A DNA stretch of 64,000 nt from Leifsonia xyli subsp. cynodontis DSM 46306 (GTDB lineage: Bacteria; Actinomycetota; Actinomycetes; Actinomycetales; Microbacteriaceae): contig NC_022438.1 in NCBI RefSeq assembly GCF_000470775.1, positions 2,622,419 to 2,686,418 on the forward strand. The letters run 5' to 3'. This document shows positions 54,904 through 63,778 of the stretch, piece by piece (position 1 is the first letter of the stretch; the number at the start of each line of letters is the position of its first letter). Position numbers and translations under genes: made by a program. The notes below the pieces were generated by a model. The model was given only the letters and a program-made list of their open reading frames with translations. It did not search any database and had not been told where the DNA came from.

Positions 54904-55890
54904 GTGCGGCAGATCATCATCATCGGTTCCGGCCCAGCCGGTTACACCGCAGCCATCTACGCCGCGCGCGCCAACCTGAAACCGCTGCTGATCGCCTCCT
55001 CTGTCGAGGCCGGCGGCGAATTGATGAAAACCACCGAGGTAGAGAACTTCCCCGGCTTCCCCGACGGCGTCATGGGCCCCGATCTCATGGTCAAGATGCA
55101 GGCACAGGCCGAGAAGTTCGGCACAGAAGTCATCCTGGACGACGTCGTCTCCGTCGACCTCTCCGGCGATGTCAAGACCGTGACTCTCGGCTCCGGCGAC
55201 GTCCACAAGGCACTCTCCGTGATCTTCGCGACCGGCTCCGCCTACCGAAAGCTCGGGCTGGAGGACGAGGAACGGCTCTCCGGCCACGGCGTCTCGTGGT
55301 GCGCGACGTGCGACGGTTTCTTCTTCCGCGAACGCACGATCGCGGTCGTCGGCGGTGGAGACTCGGCCTTGGAGGAGGCGACCTTCCTGACCCGCTTTGC
55401 GGACAAGGTCTACGTCATCCACCGTCGCGACTCCCTCCGTGCGTCCAAGATCATGCAAGACCGGGCCTTCGCCAACGACAAGATCGAATTCATCTGGAAC
55501 TCGGAAGTCGTGGCGATCAACGGGAGCGAGCAGGTCGAGGGCGTCACCCTCCGCAATCTTGAGAACGACGACCAGAGCGATCTGGACATCGAGGGACTGT
55601 TCATCGCAATCGGCAACGACCCGCGCGTCCACCTGGTGCATGGTCAGCTCGACCTCACTCCCGAGGGAACCATCGCCGTCGCCGGCCGCAGTTCGAAGAC
55701 CAAGCTCGCGGGCGTCTTCGCCGCGGGCGACGTCATCGACTCCTCGTACCGTCAGGCCGTGACCGCCGCCGCGTCGGGCACGGTCGCCGCGCTCGACGCG
55801 GAGCACTACCTGTCCACCCTCCCCCAGGACTTGCTGGACAATGCAGCGGAAACTGCGTCCGGCGACCTTGAACTCACAACCACCGCATAA
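54904..55890 (+). CDS. trxB: thioredoxin reductase
   Basis: A 328-residue FAD/NADPH flavoenzyme reducing thioredoxin. FAD motif GSGPAGYTAAIY lies at the N-terminus, the redox-active CATC in SWCATCDGFFF near residue 137, the NADPH motif GGGDSALEEATFL near 155, and the second FAD segment GVFAAGDVIDSSYRQAVTAAASG near 281. GTG at 54904 has AAGGAG at 54890-54895; an upstream start would add unrelated residues. trxA follows 13 bases later. A sigma factor gene found here in mycobacteria is absent. Confidence 0.96.
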   Translation: MRQIIIIGSGPAGYTAAIYAARANLKPLLIASSVEAGGELMKTTEVENFPGFPDGVMGPDLMVKMQAQAEKFGTEVILDDVVSVDLSGDVKTVTLGSGDVHKALSVIFATGSAYRKLGLEDEERLSGHGVSWCATCDGFFFRERTIAVVGGGDSALEEATFLTRFADKVYVIHRRDSLRASKIMQDRAFANDKIEFIWNSEVVAINGSEQVEGVTLRNLENDDQSDLDIEGLFIAIGNDPRVHLVHGQLDLTPEGTIAVAGRSSKTKLAGVFAAGDVIDSSYRQAVTAAASGTVAALDAEHYLSTLPQDLLDNAAETASGDLELTTTA

Positions 55891-55903
55891 GGAGAATCAG
55901 CCA

Positions 55904-56230
55904 ATGTCAGCATCACGTTCGGTCACGGACGCATCCTTCGAACAGGATGTCCTCAACAGCGAGAAGACGGTCCTCGTGGACTTCTGGGCGGAGTGGTGCG
56001 GCCCGTGTCGCGCTGTCGGCCCGATCCTCGACCAGATCGCCGCGGAGCACTCCGACAAGATCGAGATCGTCAAACTCAACGTCGACGAGAACCCGCAGAC
56101 CGCGGCGAAGTACCAGATCACCTCCATCCCCGCGATGAAGGTGTACCAGGGTGGCGAGGTCGTCAAGACCGTCATCGGCGCCAAGCCCAAGCCTGCCCTC
56201 GAAGCCGACCTGGCCGCCTACCTGGCGTAG
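55904..56230 (+). CDS. trxA: thioredoxin
   Basis: A 108-residue thioredoxin with active site WCGPC (Cys32 and Cys35), the cis-proline loop TSIPAMKVYQGGE, and the C-terminal GAKPKPALEADLAAYL. ATG is preceded by AAGGAG. Co-transcribed with trxB and followed by a strong terminator. Confidence 0.97.
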   Translation: MSASRSVTDASFEQDVLNSEKTVLVDFWAEWCGPCRAVGPILDQIAAEHSDKIEIVKLNVDENPQTAAKYQITSIPAMKVYQGGEVVKTVIGAKPKPALEADLAAYLA

Positions 56231-56247
56231 GGCGACCGGTCTTTCCC

Positions 56248-56283
56248 GACCCGTCCGGTGCTCACCCGCCGGACGGGTCTTTT
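56248..56283 (+). terminator. rho-independent terminator after trxA
   Basis: GACCCGTCCGG (56248-56258) and CCGGACGGGTC (56269-56279) form a perfect 11-bp stem with a ten-base loop and are followed by TTTT. It closes the murJ-trxB-trxA block. Confidence 0.93.
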
Positions 56284-56361
56284 GGTACCCGCGCATGCCT
56301 CGATTTCCAGCGGAAAGCGCGACCCACATAGCATGGCTGAACGACACTAGAAATGGACTGA

Positions 56362-57687
56362 TTGTTGACTGAACAGGGCAGCCCGCGTCAGCAGGGCAAC
56401 AATCTGGACCCGTGGTACACCCACTACGCGCAGCGCACCAGCGGCCTCGCCGCCAGTGAGGTCCGAGCTCTGTTCGCCGTCGCCAGCCGTCCCGAAGTGG
56501 TCTCGCTGGCCGGCGGCATGCCGTACGTCGCCGCCCTCCCCGAAGACCTCGTCATCGGGGCGATGGATCGTGTCATGCGCGAGCGTGGACCGGTCGCTCT
56601 CCAGTACGGCTCCGGACAGGGGGTTCCCACCCTGCGTGAGCAGATCCTCGACGTCATGGCCCTCGAGGGGATCAGCGGAAGCGCGGACGATGTCATCGTC
56701 ACCACCGGCTCTCAGCACGCACTGGAACTCTTCAGCAAACTCTTCATCGACCCGGGCGACGTGGTTCTCGCCGAAGGCCCCAGCTACGTTACGGCGATGG
56801 TGATCTTCCGCTCCTACCAGGCCGAAGTCGACCACATTCCCATGGACGAGCACGGGCTCATTCCCGAAGCGCTGCGCGAGCACATCGGCCGGCTCAAAGC
56901 GACCGGACGCCGCGTCAAGTTCCTCTACACCGTCCCGACCTTCCACAACCCGGCCGGTGTGACCCTCAGCGGGGAGCGCCGGCTCGAGATCCTCGAAATC
57001 GCACGCCAGAACGACATCCTGGTCCTCGAAGACAACCCCTATGGCTTGCTGTATTTCAACGAGAGCCCGCCAGCGGCCATGCGCTCCGTCGAGCAGGAAG
57101 GCGTCGTGTACCTAGGCACCTTCTCCAAAACGCTGGCCCCGGGGTTCCGCGTCGGATGGGCGCTCGCCCCCCATGCCATCCGCGAGAAGCTCATCCTCGC
57201 CAACGAGGCCGCCGTGCTCAGCCCGAGTTCATTCAGCCAGCTCGTCATCTCGGAGTATCTGTCCGACGCCGACTGGCGCGGACAGATCGACACTTTCCGG
57301 GGCGTGTACCGAGAGCGCAAGGAGGCGATGATCTCAGCATTGGAGGAGCATCTCCCCGAACTCACCTGGACGAACCCCAATGGGGGCTTCTATGTCTGGC
57401 TCACCCTTCCTCCGCACCTCGATTCCAAGGCGATGCTGCCACGAGCAGTGACCGAGCTGGTGGCCTATACGCCAGGAACGGCCTTCTTCGCCGATGGTTC
57501 CGGCGCCCAGAACATCCGTCTTTCGTTCTGCTATCCGACTCCCGAGAACATCCGCATCGGCATCCGCCGACTCGCCAGTGTGATCAACGGCGAACAGGAT
57601 CTCCTCGACACGTTCGCCGGCACGGGACCGCTCACTGCCGTCCGGCCCGGCAAACCCAGCGTCAACCCGCCGACCGATCTGCAGTGA
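56362..57687 (+). CDS. PLP-dependent aminotransferase, class I/II (2-aminoadipate/MocR-core type)
   Basis: A 441-residue fold-type I aminotransferase without the helix-turn-helix of MocR regulators. Landmarks are VVSLAGGMPYVAALP, QYGSGQGVPTLREQI, TTGSQHALELFSKLFIDPGD, VPTFHNPAGVTLS, LEDNPYGLLYF and the PLP lysine in GTFSKTLAPGFRVGW. The predicted role is transamination of an amino acid; LysN-like 2-aminoadipate or aromatic substrates are typical of the group. TTG at 56362 is used because no ATG or GTG fits; a second TTG follows. It shares the ParAB neighbourhood with the ligase pseudogene in many actinobacteria. Confidence 0.85.
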   Translation: MLTEQGSPRQQGNNLDPWYTHYAQRTSGLAASEVRALFAVASRPEVVSLAGGMPYVAALPEDLVIGAMDRVMRERGPVALQYGSGQGVPTLREQILDVMALEGISGSADDVIVTTGSQHALELFSKLFIDPGDVVLAEGPSYVTAMVIFRSYQAEVDHIPMDEHGLIPEALREHIGRLKATGRRVKFLYTVPTFHNPAGVTLSGERRLEILEIARQNDILVLEDNPYGLLYFNESPPAAMRSVEQEGVVYLGTFSKTLAPGFRVGWALAPHAIREKLILANEAAVLSPSSFSQLVISEYLSDADWRGQIDTFRGVYRERKEAMISALEEHLPELTWTNPNGGFYVWLTLPPHLDSKAMLPRAVTELVAYTPGTAFFADGSGAQNIRLSFCYPTPENIRIGIRRLASVINGEQDLLDTFAGTGPLTAVRPGKPSVNPPTDLQ

Positions 57688-57713
57688 GTCCCGCAGAAGA
57701 GAAAGAGCTGATC

Positions 57714-58670
57714 ATGCCTGAGAAATCATCCCTCGACATCGTCGTTCTCACCGGCGGCATCTCACACGAACGCGACATTTCCCTCCGCAGTGGACGACGT
57801 GTGGCAGACGGGCTTCAGTCACTCGGGCACCGAGTGACGGTCCGCGAGCCTGATGCGACGCTGCTGGCATCCATTCAAGATGAGCACCCCGATGTCATCT
57901 GGCCCGCACTGCACGGGGCGAGTGGCGAAGACGGCGCACTACGAGGGCTTCTCGAACTCGCCGGTATCCCGTTCGTCGGATCGCGGACCGGCGCATCCCG
58001 TCTCGCCTAGTCGAAGCCGACCGCGAAGGCCATCGTCGAGCGCGCCGGAGTGCGTACTCCCACATCCATCACCCTGCCCAAAGAGACATTCCGCGAACTC
58101 GGTGCCAACAGCGTGCTCGCCGCCGTGCTCGACGGACTGTCACTCCCGTTAGTCGTGAAGCCCGCAAAGGGCGGATCAGCGCAAGGGGTCACCATTGTCA
58201 GCGACCGTGGAGAGCTGCCCCGGGCAATGGTCGACGCCTACACCTATGCAGAGATCGCTCTCATCGAGCGCAATGTCGATGATGTTGAGGTCTCCGTCGC
58301 TGTGATTGACACCGGCGATGGACCAGAAGCGCTCCCGCCCGTCGAGATCGAGCCCGTGGCTGGCGCATACACCTTCGATGCCCGATACAACGCGGGGGAG
58401 ACCCGGTTCTATGTTCCCGCCCGTCTAGACGAAGCCACGGCTGACGCCGTTGCGGAGGCGGCGAAGACTGCCCACAGGGCGTTGGGCCTGCGCCATCTCT
58501 CACGAATCGATCTGATCGTGGATGCCAGCGGCATACCGTGGTTCCTTGAGGCGAACGTACTTCCGGGCCTTACCGAGACCTCGATCGTGCCGCAGGCGAT
58601 CGCTGCTTCAGGCCGCAACCACGGGGAGGTTTACGCCACTCTTGCCGACGCCGCAATCAAGGAAGGTTGA
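57714..58670 (+). pseudogene. D-alanine-D-alanine ligase homologue, disrupted by one in-frame stop
   Basis: The 318-codon ATP-grasp frame begins LDIVVLTGGISHERDISLRSG, continues IWPALHGASGEDGALRG and IPFVGSRTGASRLA, then TAG (58008-58010) where homologues have Trp in ASRLAWSKPTAK. After it come KPTAKAIVERAGVRTP, PLVVKPAKGGSAQGVT, IERNVDDVEVSVAV, HLSRIDLIVD and FLEANVLPGLTETS, all intact. One change (TGG to TAG) breaks it. It is a paralogue found next to parB; a main ddl gene should exist elsewhere because the activity is essential. Confidence 0.85.
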
Positions 58671-58679
58671 TCGGCTGAG

Positions 58680-58693
58680 GTTTCACGTGAAAC
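58680..58693. promoter_or_regulatory. parS site 1
   Basis: GTTTCACGTGAAAC matches the ParB centromere core exactly. It overlaps the stop codon of parB (58683-58685). Confidence 0.92.
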
Positions 58694-59642
58694 GGACTCG
58701 GGACTTGCTCGAATACTCTGACTCGCCGATTTCTTCCAGAATGCGGTTCAGATCCTGGATCGTGGCGAAGTCCACCACAATCTGACCTTTCCGCGGGCCG
58801 AGGGTGATCTTGACGCGAGTGTTCAGGCGGTCGCCGAGTTTCTGAGCGACCTCATCCAGATGACCGCGATGCCTCCCGGGTTTCACCGCCGTGCGAACAG
58901 TCTTGGGCGCTTTGCTCGCCACTGCTTCAGCTGCGCGAACGGAAAGATCCTCGTTGACGATCTTGTCGGCTAAGTGGACCATTCCGGTTTGGTCATCACC
59001 GAGCGAGAGAATCGCGCGTGCGTGCCCCGCTGAAAGGACGCCCGCCGCAACGCGCGTCTGCACAGTTGCCGGAAGCTTAAGTAACCGGATCGTGTTTGTG
59101 ATCTGAGGTCGCGAGCGACCGATCCGCGTGGCCAGCTCCTCCTGTGTGATGCCAAAATCAGCGAGAAGCTGCTGATACGCAGATGCTTCTTCCAGTGGAT
59201 TGAGTTGCGAGCGGTGGAGGTTCTCGAGAAGTGCGTCACGCAGCATCGCCTCATCCGCAGTGTCCTTGACGATCGCGGGGATGCTGTCGAGCCCGAGTTC
59301 TTTCGTCGCACGCAGACGTCGCTCACCCATGATCAACTCATACGTGCCGGCCTGATTACGCAGCGGACGGACGACGACCGGCTGAAGCACTCCGACCTCA
59401 CGAATGCTTGCAACCAGCTCGTCCAGCTCGTCCCGGTCGAACTCGACACGAGGTTGAGACGGATTCGGCACAATATCGATGGGGGAGAGGTTCGCCAAAC
59501 GTGCCCCTGGGACCGCAACAAGCGCTTCGGTTACAGTGTCCGACGGCTCGGGGAAGAACACATCCACTGGTCGAGCCGACTGGTCGGTCGTCGGAATGAG
59601 GGCACCGATGCCCCGACCCAGTCCGGTGCGCTTGGCTGCCAT
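58683..59642 (-). CDS. parB: chromosome-partitioning protein ParB
   Basis: A 319-residue ParB: N-terminal CTPase domain with PSQPRVEFDRDELDELVAS and the GERRLRA motif near residue 106, the helix-turn-helix centre (GITQEELATRIGRSRPQITN), and the C-terminal dimerisation domain (VKITLGPRKGQIVVDF). It loads at parS and spreads to organise the origin. ATG at 59640-59642 overlaps the parA stop (TAATG). Confidence 0.97.
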   Translation of the reverse strand: MAAKRTGLGRGIGALIPTTDQSARPVDVFFPEPSDTVTEALVAVPGARLANLSPIDIVPNPSQPRVEFDRDELDELVASIREVGVLQPVVVRPLRNQAGTYELIMGERRLRATKELGLDSIPAIVKDTADEAMLRDALLENLHRSQLNPLEEASAYQQLLADFGITQEELATRIGRSRPQITNTIRLLKLPATVQTRVAAGVLSAGHARAILSLGDDQTGMVHLADKIVNEDLSVRAAEAVASKAPKTVRTAVKPGRHRGHLDEVAQKLGDRLNTRVKITLGPRKGQIVVDFATIQDLNRILEEIGESEYSSKSRVRFT

Positions 59643-60559
59643 TAGCGGGATTCTCCTCTTCGTGCGATTTCGGCGGCGGCTTCGAGGTACGAAAGCGAAC
59701 CAGAGGAGTTCGTGTCGTAGCTGATGACACTCTGGCCATAGCTCGGCGCCTCCGAGATGCGCACCGAGCGGGGGATGATGGTGTCCAAAACCTCCTTGGG
59801 GAAATGAGAGCGAACATCCTCCGCAACCTGATGGGCGAGATTGGTCCGCGAATCATACATCGTCAGCAGAATCGTCGACACTTGAAGCTTCGGATTGAGG
59901 TGCCGCTCGATCAGCTGAATGTTCTTCAGCAACTGGCTCAGACCCTCCAGAGCGTAATACTCGCACTGGATCGGGATAAGGACCTCAGTCGCCGCGACAA
60001 AAGCATTGATCGTGAGCAATCCGAGCGAGGGCGGACAGTCGATGAGAACGTAGTCAATATCATACTCATCCAAGAATCGGTTCAGGGCGCGGGAGAGCCG
60101 CTGTTCGCGGGCGACCATCGAAACCAGTTCGATTTCCGCGCCTGCAAGGTCGATCGTGGCCGGAATCACGAACAGTCCATGGAATTCGGGGCTCTTCTGG
60201 ATGACATCTTCGAGCTCTTTGTCGTTCACGATGACGTCGTAAACGCTCGGCGTTCCCTCGCGGTGTTCGACACTGAGCGCGGTGGATGCGTTACCCTGCG
60301 GATCGAGGTCTATCACCAAGACTCGCGCACCTGATTTAGCAAGCGCGGCTCCAAGGTTGACAACAGTCGTCGTCTTCCCAACCCCGCCCTTTTGGTTCGA
60401 GATGGTGAAGATGCGAGTGTTCGAGGGCAACGGAAGACTCGCATCCGCAATCGCCTTCCGACGCCTCATGAGTTCCTGTATCTCTCTGGCCAGGGGGGTA
60501 GAGGTATCGAAAGCGGACTCACCCACCTCCACAAATATGTCTTGATCCGGTTGTTTCAC
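59642..60559 (-). CDS. parA: chromosome-partitioning ATPase ParA (Soj)
   Basis: A 305-residue deviant-Walker ATPase: NQKGGVGKTTTVVNLGAAL (P-loop), VLVIDLDPQGNAS, YVLIDCPPSLGLLT and PIQCEYYALEGLSQL. It drives origin segregation with ParB. The chosen GTG at 60557-60559 lies inside parS site 2, and the basic/acidic N-terminal 45 residues before the fold are typical of actinobacteria. A start at 60634 would extend the frame through parS without conservation; an internal start is also possible. Confidence 0.95.
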   Translation of the reverse strand: MKQPDQDIFVEVGESAFDTSTPLAREIQELMRRRKAIADASLPLPSNTRIFTISNQKGGVGKTTTVVNLGAALAKSGARVLVIDLDPQGNASTALSVEHREGTPSVYDVIVNDKELEDVIQKSPEFHGLFVIPATIDLAGAEIELVSMVAREQRLSRALNRFLDEYDIDYVLIDCPPSLGLLTINAFVAATEVLIPIQCEYYALEGLSQLLKNIQLIERHLNPKLQVSTILLTMYDSRTNLAHQVAEDVRSHFPKEVLDTIIPRSVRISEAPSYGQSVISYDTNSSGSLSYLEAAAEIARRGESR

Positions 60560-60566
60560 GTGAAAC
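60553..60566. promoter_or_regulatory. parS site 2
   Basis: A second exact GTTTCACGTGAAAC. The CACGTG centre supplies the likely GTG start codon of parA. Confidence 0.92.
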
Positions 60567-60725
60567 CTCGTCACTTGGTTGGTGCCCGGCACCGCTTTGT
60601 CGGGATGAAGGCACACTCTCCGCGCACCACTCATAAACTCTAACGTGCATCCCCGACACCTCTCAGCGCTATCGGGGGACTGGTGGAAAACTCGCTAACT
60701 TGTTCGGTCCTGTGGGGAAATACTC

Positions 60726-61355
60726 TCAGCGAACAGTCGCCCGGATGACTCGTGTCACTTCGTCGAGGATTCCTTCGCCCAAGACGATGACTTCCGCACC
60801 ACGCACCTTGAACTTACTGATCTCCTTCGCCGCACCATCAATCTCGGCTTGAGCAGCGGCACCCTTCATGAGTACGAGCTCACCGCCATCGCACAGCAGG
60901 GGAGCGGTCAATGGAAGCAGCTTGCGGAAGGCGCTCACCGCGCGCGCTGTGACCTGATCGAGCGGTGTTGCCAACTTCGCGTCTTCGGCTCGAGCACGAA
61001 CGACATCAACGTTCAACAGTCCTAGCTCAGTGACTTGCTCATTCAACCAAGTCACCCGTCGATCCATCGGCTCGATGAGCACGAAAGAGACATCTGGCCG
61101 AGCGATCGCAAGCACCAGCCCGGGGAGACCCGCGCCACTGCCGACATCACCAACAACACCGGGTCGTAGAAGCGGTGCTACGATAGCCGAGTTCAAAATG
61201 TGCCGAGACCACAGACGTGGAAGTTCAAGCGGGCCGATGAGACCCCGTTCTTCCCCCTGTGATGCGAGATTGGCCGTGAACGTGCGTGCGATCGGCAACC
61301 GATCACCGAACAGCTGTGCAGCCGCAGCTGGCTCCAGCTCTACCGAATCCGTCAC
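60726..61355 (-). CDS. rsmG: 16S rRNA (guanine(527)-N7)-methyltransferase RsmG
   Basis: A 209-residue SAM-dependent methyltransferase (GidB) acting on G527 of 16S rRNA. It has LPRLWSRHILNSA near residue 46, the SAM loop GDVGSGAGLPGL near 69, and ARAVSAFRKLLPL. The GTG at 61353-61355 follows parS site 3 directly; no separate Shine-Dalgarno motif is seen. Loss of this enzyme is known to give low-level streptomycin resistance in other bacteria, but here it is intact. Confidence 0.95.
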   Translation of the reverse strand: MTDSVELEPAAAAQLFGDRLPIARTFTANLASQGEERGLIGPLELPRLWSRHILNSAIVAPLLRPGVVGDVGSGAGLPGLVLAIARPDVSFVLIEPMDRRVTWLNEQVTELGLLNVDVVRARAEDAKLATPLDQVTARAVSAFRKLLPLTAPLLCDGGELVLMKGAAAQAEIDGAAKEISKFKVRGAEVIVLGEGILDEVTRVIRATVR

Positions 61356-61356
61356 C

Positions 61357-61370
61357 GTTTCACGTGAAAC
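61357..61370. promoter_or_regulatory. parS site 3
   Basis: A third exact GTTTCACGTGAAAC, filling the gap between the jag stop and the rsmG start. Confidence 0.92.
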
Positions 61371-61912
61371 TATGCAGCAGTGATAACCGTGTGCCGGCCG
61401 CGACCTTCGCCCTGGGAGGTCGAGACGTAACCACGCACGGAGACGATGTCGTGAACCAGCTTGCGCTCATACGAGGACATCGGAGGAAGCGATGCCTCCG
61501 CAGCGCCTTCCTTCAGTCGCGCAATGGCGTGCTCGACCAGCTGAGCAAGCTCTGCCTGGCGCGCATCGCGCGAACCAGCAATGTCCAGAATGAGTCGTGA
61601 GAACTCGCCGGTGTTGTTCTGTACAGCCAGCCGAGTGAGCTCCTGAAGTGCGGAGACTGTGTCCGGCTTCGCGAGAAGCTGGAGATTGGTTTCTGCCTCA
61701 GCGTTCACGGAGATGTAGACACGGTCGTTGCGCGTGTCGATGTCAATGTCGCCATCGATGTCGGCGATGTTGAGAAGTTCCTCGATGTAGTCCGCTGCGA
61801 TGTCGCCTTCGCGATCGAGCTGGGATCCCGTCGATGTTACGGCTGCTTGCTCAGCCGTCATGGAGGGCAGCCCCTCCATGGGTGGAGTGGACTCGGTGTG
61901 CACGTCGGTCAT
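61370..61912 (-). CDS. jag: RNA-binding protein KhpB/Jag (KH and R3H domains)
   Basis: A 180-residue protein: an acidic N-terminus, a KH-like domain (residues 35-105: ADYIEELLNIADIDGDID, DTVSALQELTRLAV), and a C-terminal R3H domain with LPPMSSYERKLVHDIV and SQGEGRGRHTVI. Located between yidC and rsmG as usual. Family members bind RNA and affect cell-wall synthesis; its exact targets are not known here. Confidence 0.93.
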   Translation of the reverse strand: MTDVHTESTPPMEGLPSMTAEQAAVTSTGSQLDREGDIAADYIEELLNIADIDGDIDIDTRNDRVYISVNAEAETNLQLLAKPDTVSALQELTRLAVQNNTGEFSRLILDIAGSRDARQAELAQLVEHAIARLKEGAAEASLPPMSSYERKLVHDIVSVRGYVSTSQGEGRGRHTVITAA

Positions 61913-61923
61913 GGTGTCGCTTC

Positions 61924-62898
61924 CTACTTCTTTCCGGCCTGCTTTTTCGCGCGATTCTTGCTCACGGGCTGGACCCGCTGAGTCGTCTGCGGCTTCTGTT
62001 GCGGCTGCTCTTCGACCGTGAGGACGACGGAGCCATCCTGCTGAACAAGCTTGCCCTTTCGGGCGAGGCGAGCCTCACGCGCTTTCGCAGCGTCCGAACC
62101 CGGAGTCGGCATGTTACGGATGACGAGGAACTGCTGTCCCATAGTCCAGAAGTTCGAGGTCAACCAGTAGAACATGACGCCGAGCGGGAAGGCGAAACCA
62201 GAGAACAAGAAAACAAAGGGAAGCAGGTAGAGAAGGATGCGCTGCTGCTTGAACTGGGGACTCGCCTTGGTCTCCGGGGACATGTTCTTGGAGACGATCT
62301 GCAACTGGGTGATGAACTGCGACCCCGTCATGAAGACGACCATGATGGCCGCGATGATCATGACCGACGTCTGCACAGGGTTGGCATTCATGGCGCCCTG
62401 GAAGCTCTGGTGCAGAGGGGCAACGCCGAAGAGAGTCGCGCCGCCGAATTGCTCGGCGAGGCCAGAGTTGAGCGGGCCGACGCCGGCGTGACCACCCTGT
62501 GCTCCATTGAGCACTTGGAAAAGCGCGAAGAACACCGGCATCTGAAGCAAGAGCGGAAGGCAGGAACTCAGCGGGTTGGTGCCCGTCTTCTTGTAGAGAT
62601 CCATCGTCTCGCGGGACATCGCTTCGCGGGAGAACTGATCCTTCTTGCCCTTGTACTTGTCCTGGATTTTCTTGAGCTGAGGAGCGATCTCCAGCATTCG
62701 GCGCTGGTTCTTGATCTGCCGGACGAAGATCGGGATGAGCGCAGCGCGCACGACGATCGTGAGGCCGACGATCGAGAGCACCCAGGTGAGACCGGCCGCC
62801 GGGTCGAAACCGACTTGAGAGAGGAGCCAATGCCAGGCAACGAGAATCAACTCCACGACCCACTTGATAGGCCAGAGCAGAGTACCGATGATGTCCAT
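61924..62898 (-). CDS. yidC: membrane protein insertase YidC
   Basis: A 324-residue Oxa1/YidC insertase with five helices. The hydrophilic-groove arginine is in LTIVVRAALIPIF near residue 52, followed by a charged cytoplasmic helical hairpin (QIKNQRRMLEIAPQLKKIQ), CLPLLLQMPVFFALFQVL and the later helices PLGVMFYWLTSNFWTMGQQ. The C-terminal tail is Lys/Arg/Gln-rich. It is separated from yidD by ten bases. Confidence 0.96.
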   Translation of the reverse strand: MDIIGTLLWPIKWVVELILVAWHWLLSQVGFDPAAGLTWVLSIVGLTIVVRAALIPIFVRQIKNQRRMLEIAPQLKKIQDKYKGKKDQFSREAMSRETMDLYKKTGTNPLSSCLPLLLQMPVFFALFQVLNGAQGGHAGVGPLNSGLAEQFGGATLFGVAPLHQSFQGAMNANPVQTSVMIIAAIMVVFMTGSQFITQLQIVSKNMSPETKASPQFKQQRILLYLLPFVFLFSGFAFPLGVMFYWLTSNFWTMGQQFLVIRNMPTPGSDAAKAREARLARKGKLVQQDGSVVLTVEEQPQQKPQTTQRVQPVSKNRAKKQAGKK

Positions 62899-62908
62899 AG
62901 TTTTGTGG

Positions 62909-63220
62909 CTAGGCCTTTCCCTGGCTGATGGCGACGACGAAACCGAACGCGGTCACCCGATAGCGGCTCTTCCTCCGGAGAGGGACATCATCGACCCCGC
63001 CCGCTGCCCACGGATGGCAGCGGAGGATACGGCGCACCCCGAGGTATCCGCCGACGATCACTCCATGCTCCTGCATAGCCTGCAAGGTATAGGCGGAACA
63101 CGACGGATAGTAGCGGCAGACATCCCCGTAGAACGGAGAGACAACCGCTCGGTATCCCCGGAGCACAAGGACGGCGACGTTCCGCGGAACGAGGAGCACT
63201 GCTGAGATCGCGGTGATCAT
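62909..63220 (-). CDS. yidD: membrane protein insertion efficiency factor YidD
   Basis: A 103-residue protein with one amphipathic or membrane helix and the family core GYRAVVSPFYGDVCRYYPSC split as GYRAVVSPFYGD and VCRYYPSCSAYTLQA, then RILRCHPWAAGGVDDVP. ATG at 63218-63220 overlaps the rnpA stop (ATGA). It assists YidC-dependent insertion. Confidence 0.95.
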   Translation of the reverse strand: MITAISAVLLVPRNVAVLVLRGYRAVVSPFYGDVCRYYPSCSAYTLQAMQEHGVIVGGYLGVRRILRCHPWAAGGVDDVPLRRKSRYRVTAFGFVVAISQGKA

Positions 63221-63630
63221 GGACGGACGTTGCCTTCGCTGGTGACGCTGTGACGGGAGACGCGTTGAGATGTGGAGGGGGTGAGGAAGCGAGCGGCAGC
63301 GCGCGAGACCTCTGCGTGCAGAGTAGCCCACGACGCTTGAGCGGATGCTGGCAATGCCCTGATCACGATGTCGATTCCGGTGTCTGCCGCGGCGCCGGCC
63401 AGGAGATCGGGGAGAACCAGATACGCGGCCGCTTTCAGCCGGCGACGCACGAGGTTCCGGCGAACCGCGTTTCCGACGGCCTTGCTCACGATGAAACCGA
63501 AGCGCACACCAGAGGAGTCACGATTCTTCCGGACGTAGGCGACGGTGTTCGCTTCCGTGAAGCGAACACCGCGCCGCACGGTCGTCCGATAGTCCACCCC
63601 CCGCGCGATGCGGTTGGCTTTCGCGAGCAC
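63217..63630 (-). CDS. rnpA: ribonuclease P protein component
   Basis: A 137-residue basic protein that binds the RNase P RNA for tRNA 5' maturation. Motifs: VRFGFIVSKAVGNAVRRNLVRRRLK, given here as VRFGFIVSKAVGNA and RRNLVRRRLK (the RNR signature), and the central IVIRALPAS. GTG at 63628-63630 (VLAKANRI) gives the normal length. Ten bases separate it from rpmH. Confidence 0.94.
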   Translation of the reverse strand: MLAKANRIARGVDYRTTVRRGVRFTEANTVAYVRKNRDSSGVRFGFIVSKAVGNAVRRNLVRRRLKAAAYLVLPDLLAGAAADTGIDIVIRALPASAQASWATLHAEVSRAAARFLTPSTSQRVSRHSVTSEGNVRP

Positions 63631-63640
63631 CGGCTCAGTA

Positions 63641-63778
63641 CTACGCCGAGAGCTTCTGGCGGCCCTTGGCGCGACGAGCGGAAAGGATGGCGCGGCCGGC
63701 ACGTGTCCGCATGCGGAGACGGAAGCCGTGAGTCTTGGCGCGCTTGCGGTTGTTCGGCTGGAAGGTTCGCTTGCTCAT
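63641..63778 (-). CDS. rpmH: 50S ribosomal protein L34
   Basis: A 45-residue highly basic protein, [19 protein letters not shown] then [19 protein letters not shown], fully matching L34. ATG at 63776-63778 has GGAGA upstream. It heads the rpmH-rnpA-yidD-yidC-jag-rsmG cluster, normally divergent from dnaA. Confidence 0.97.
   Translation of the reverse strand: MSKRTFQPNNRKRAKTHGFRLRMRTRAGRAILSARRAKGRQKLSA

Noticed and set aside
606..58670. Recoding of a stop codon (for example TGA as Trp or selenocysteine) to explain the interrupted genes
   Set aside because: The interrupting codons are TGA, TAA and TAG in different genes and the essential genes end normally with the same codons, so a genome-wide reassignment does not fit.
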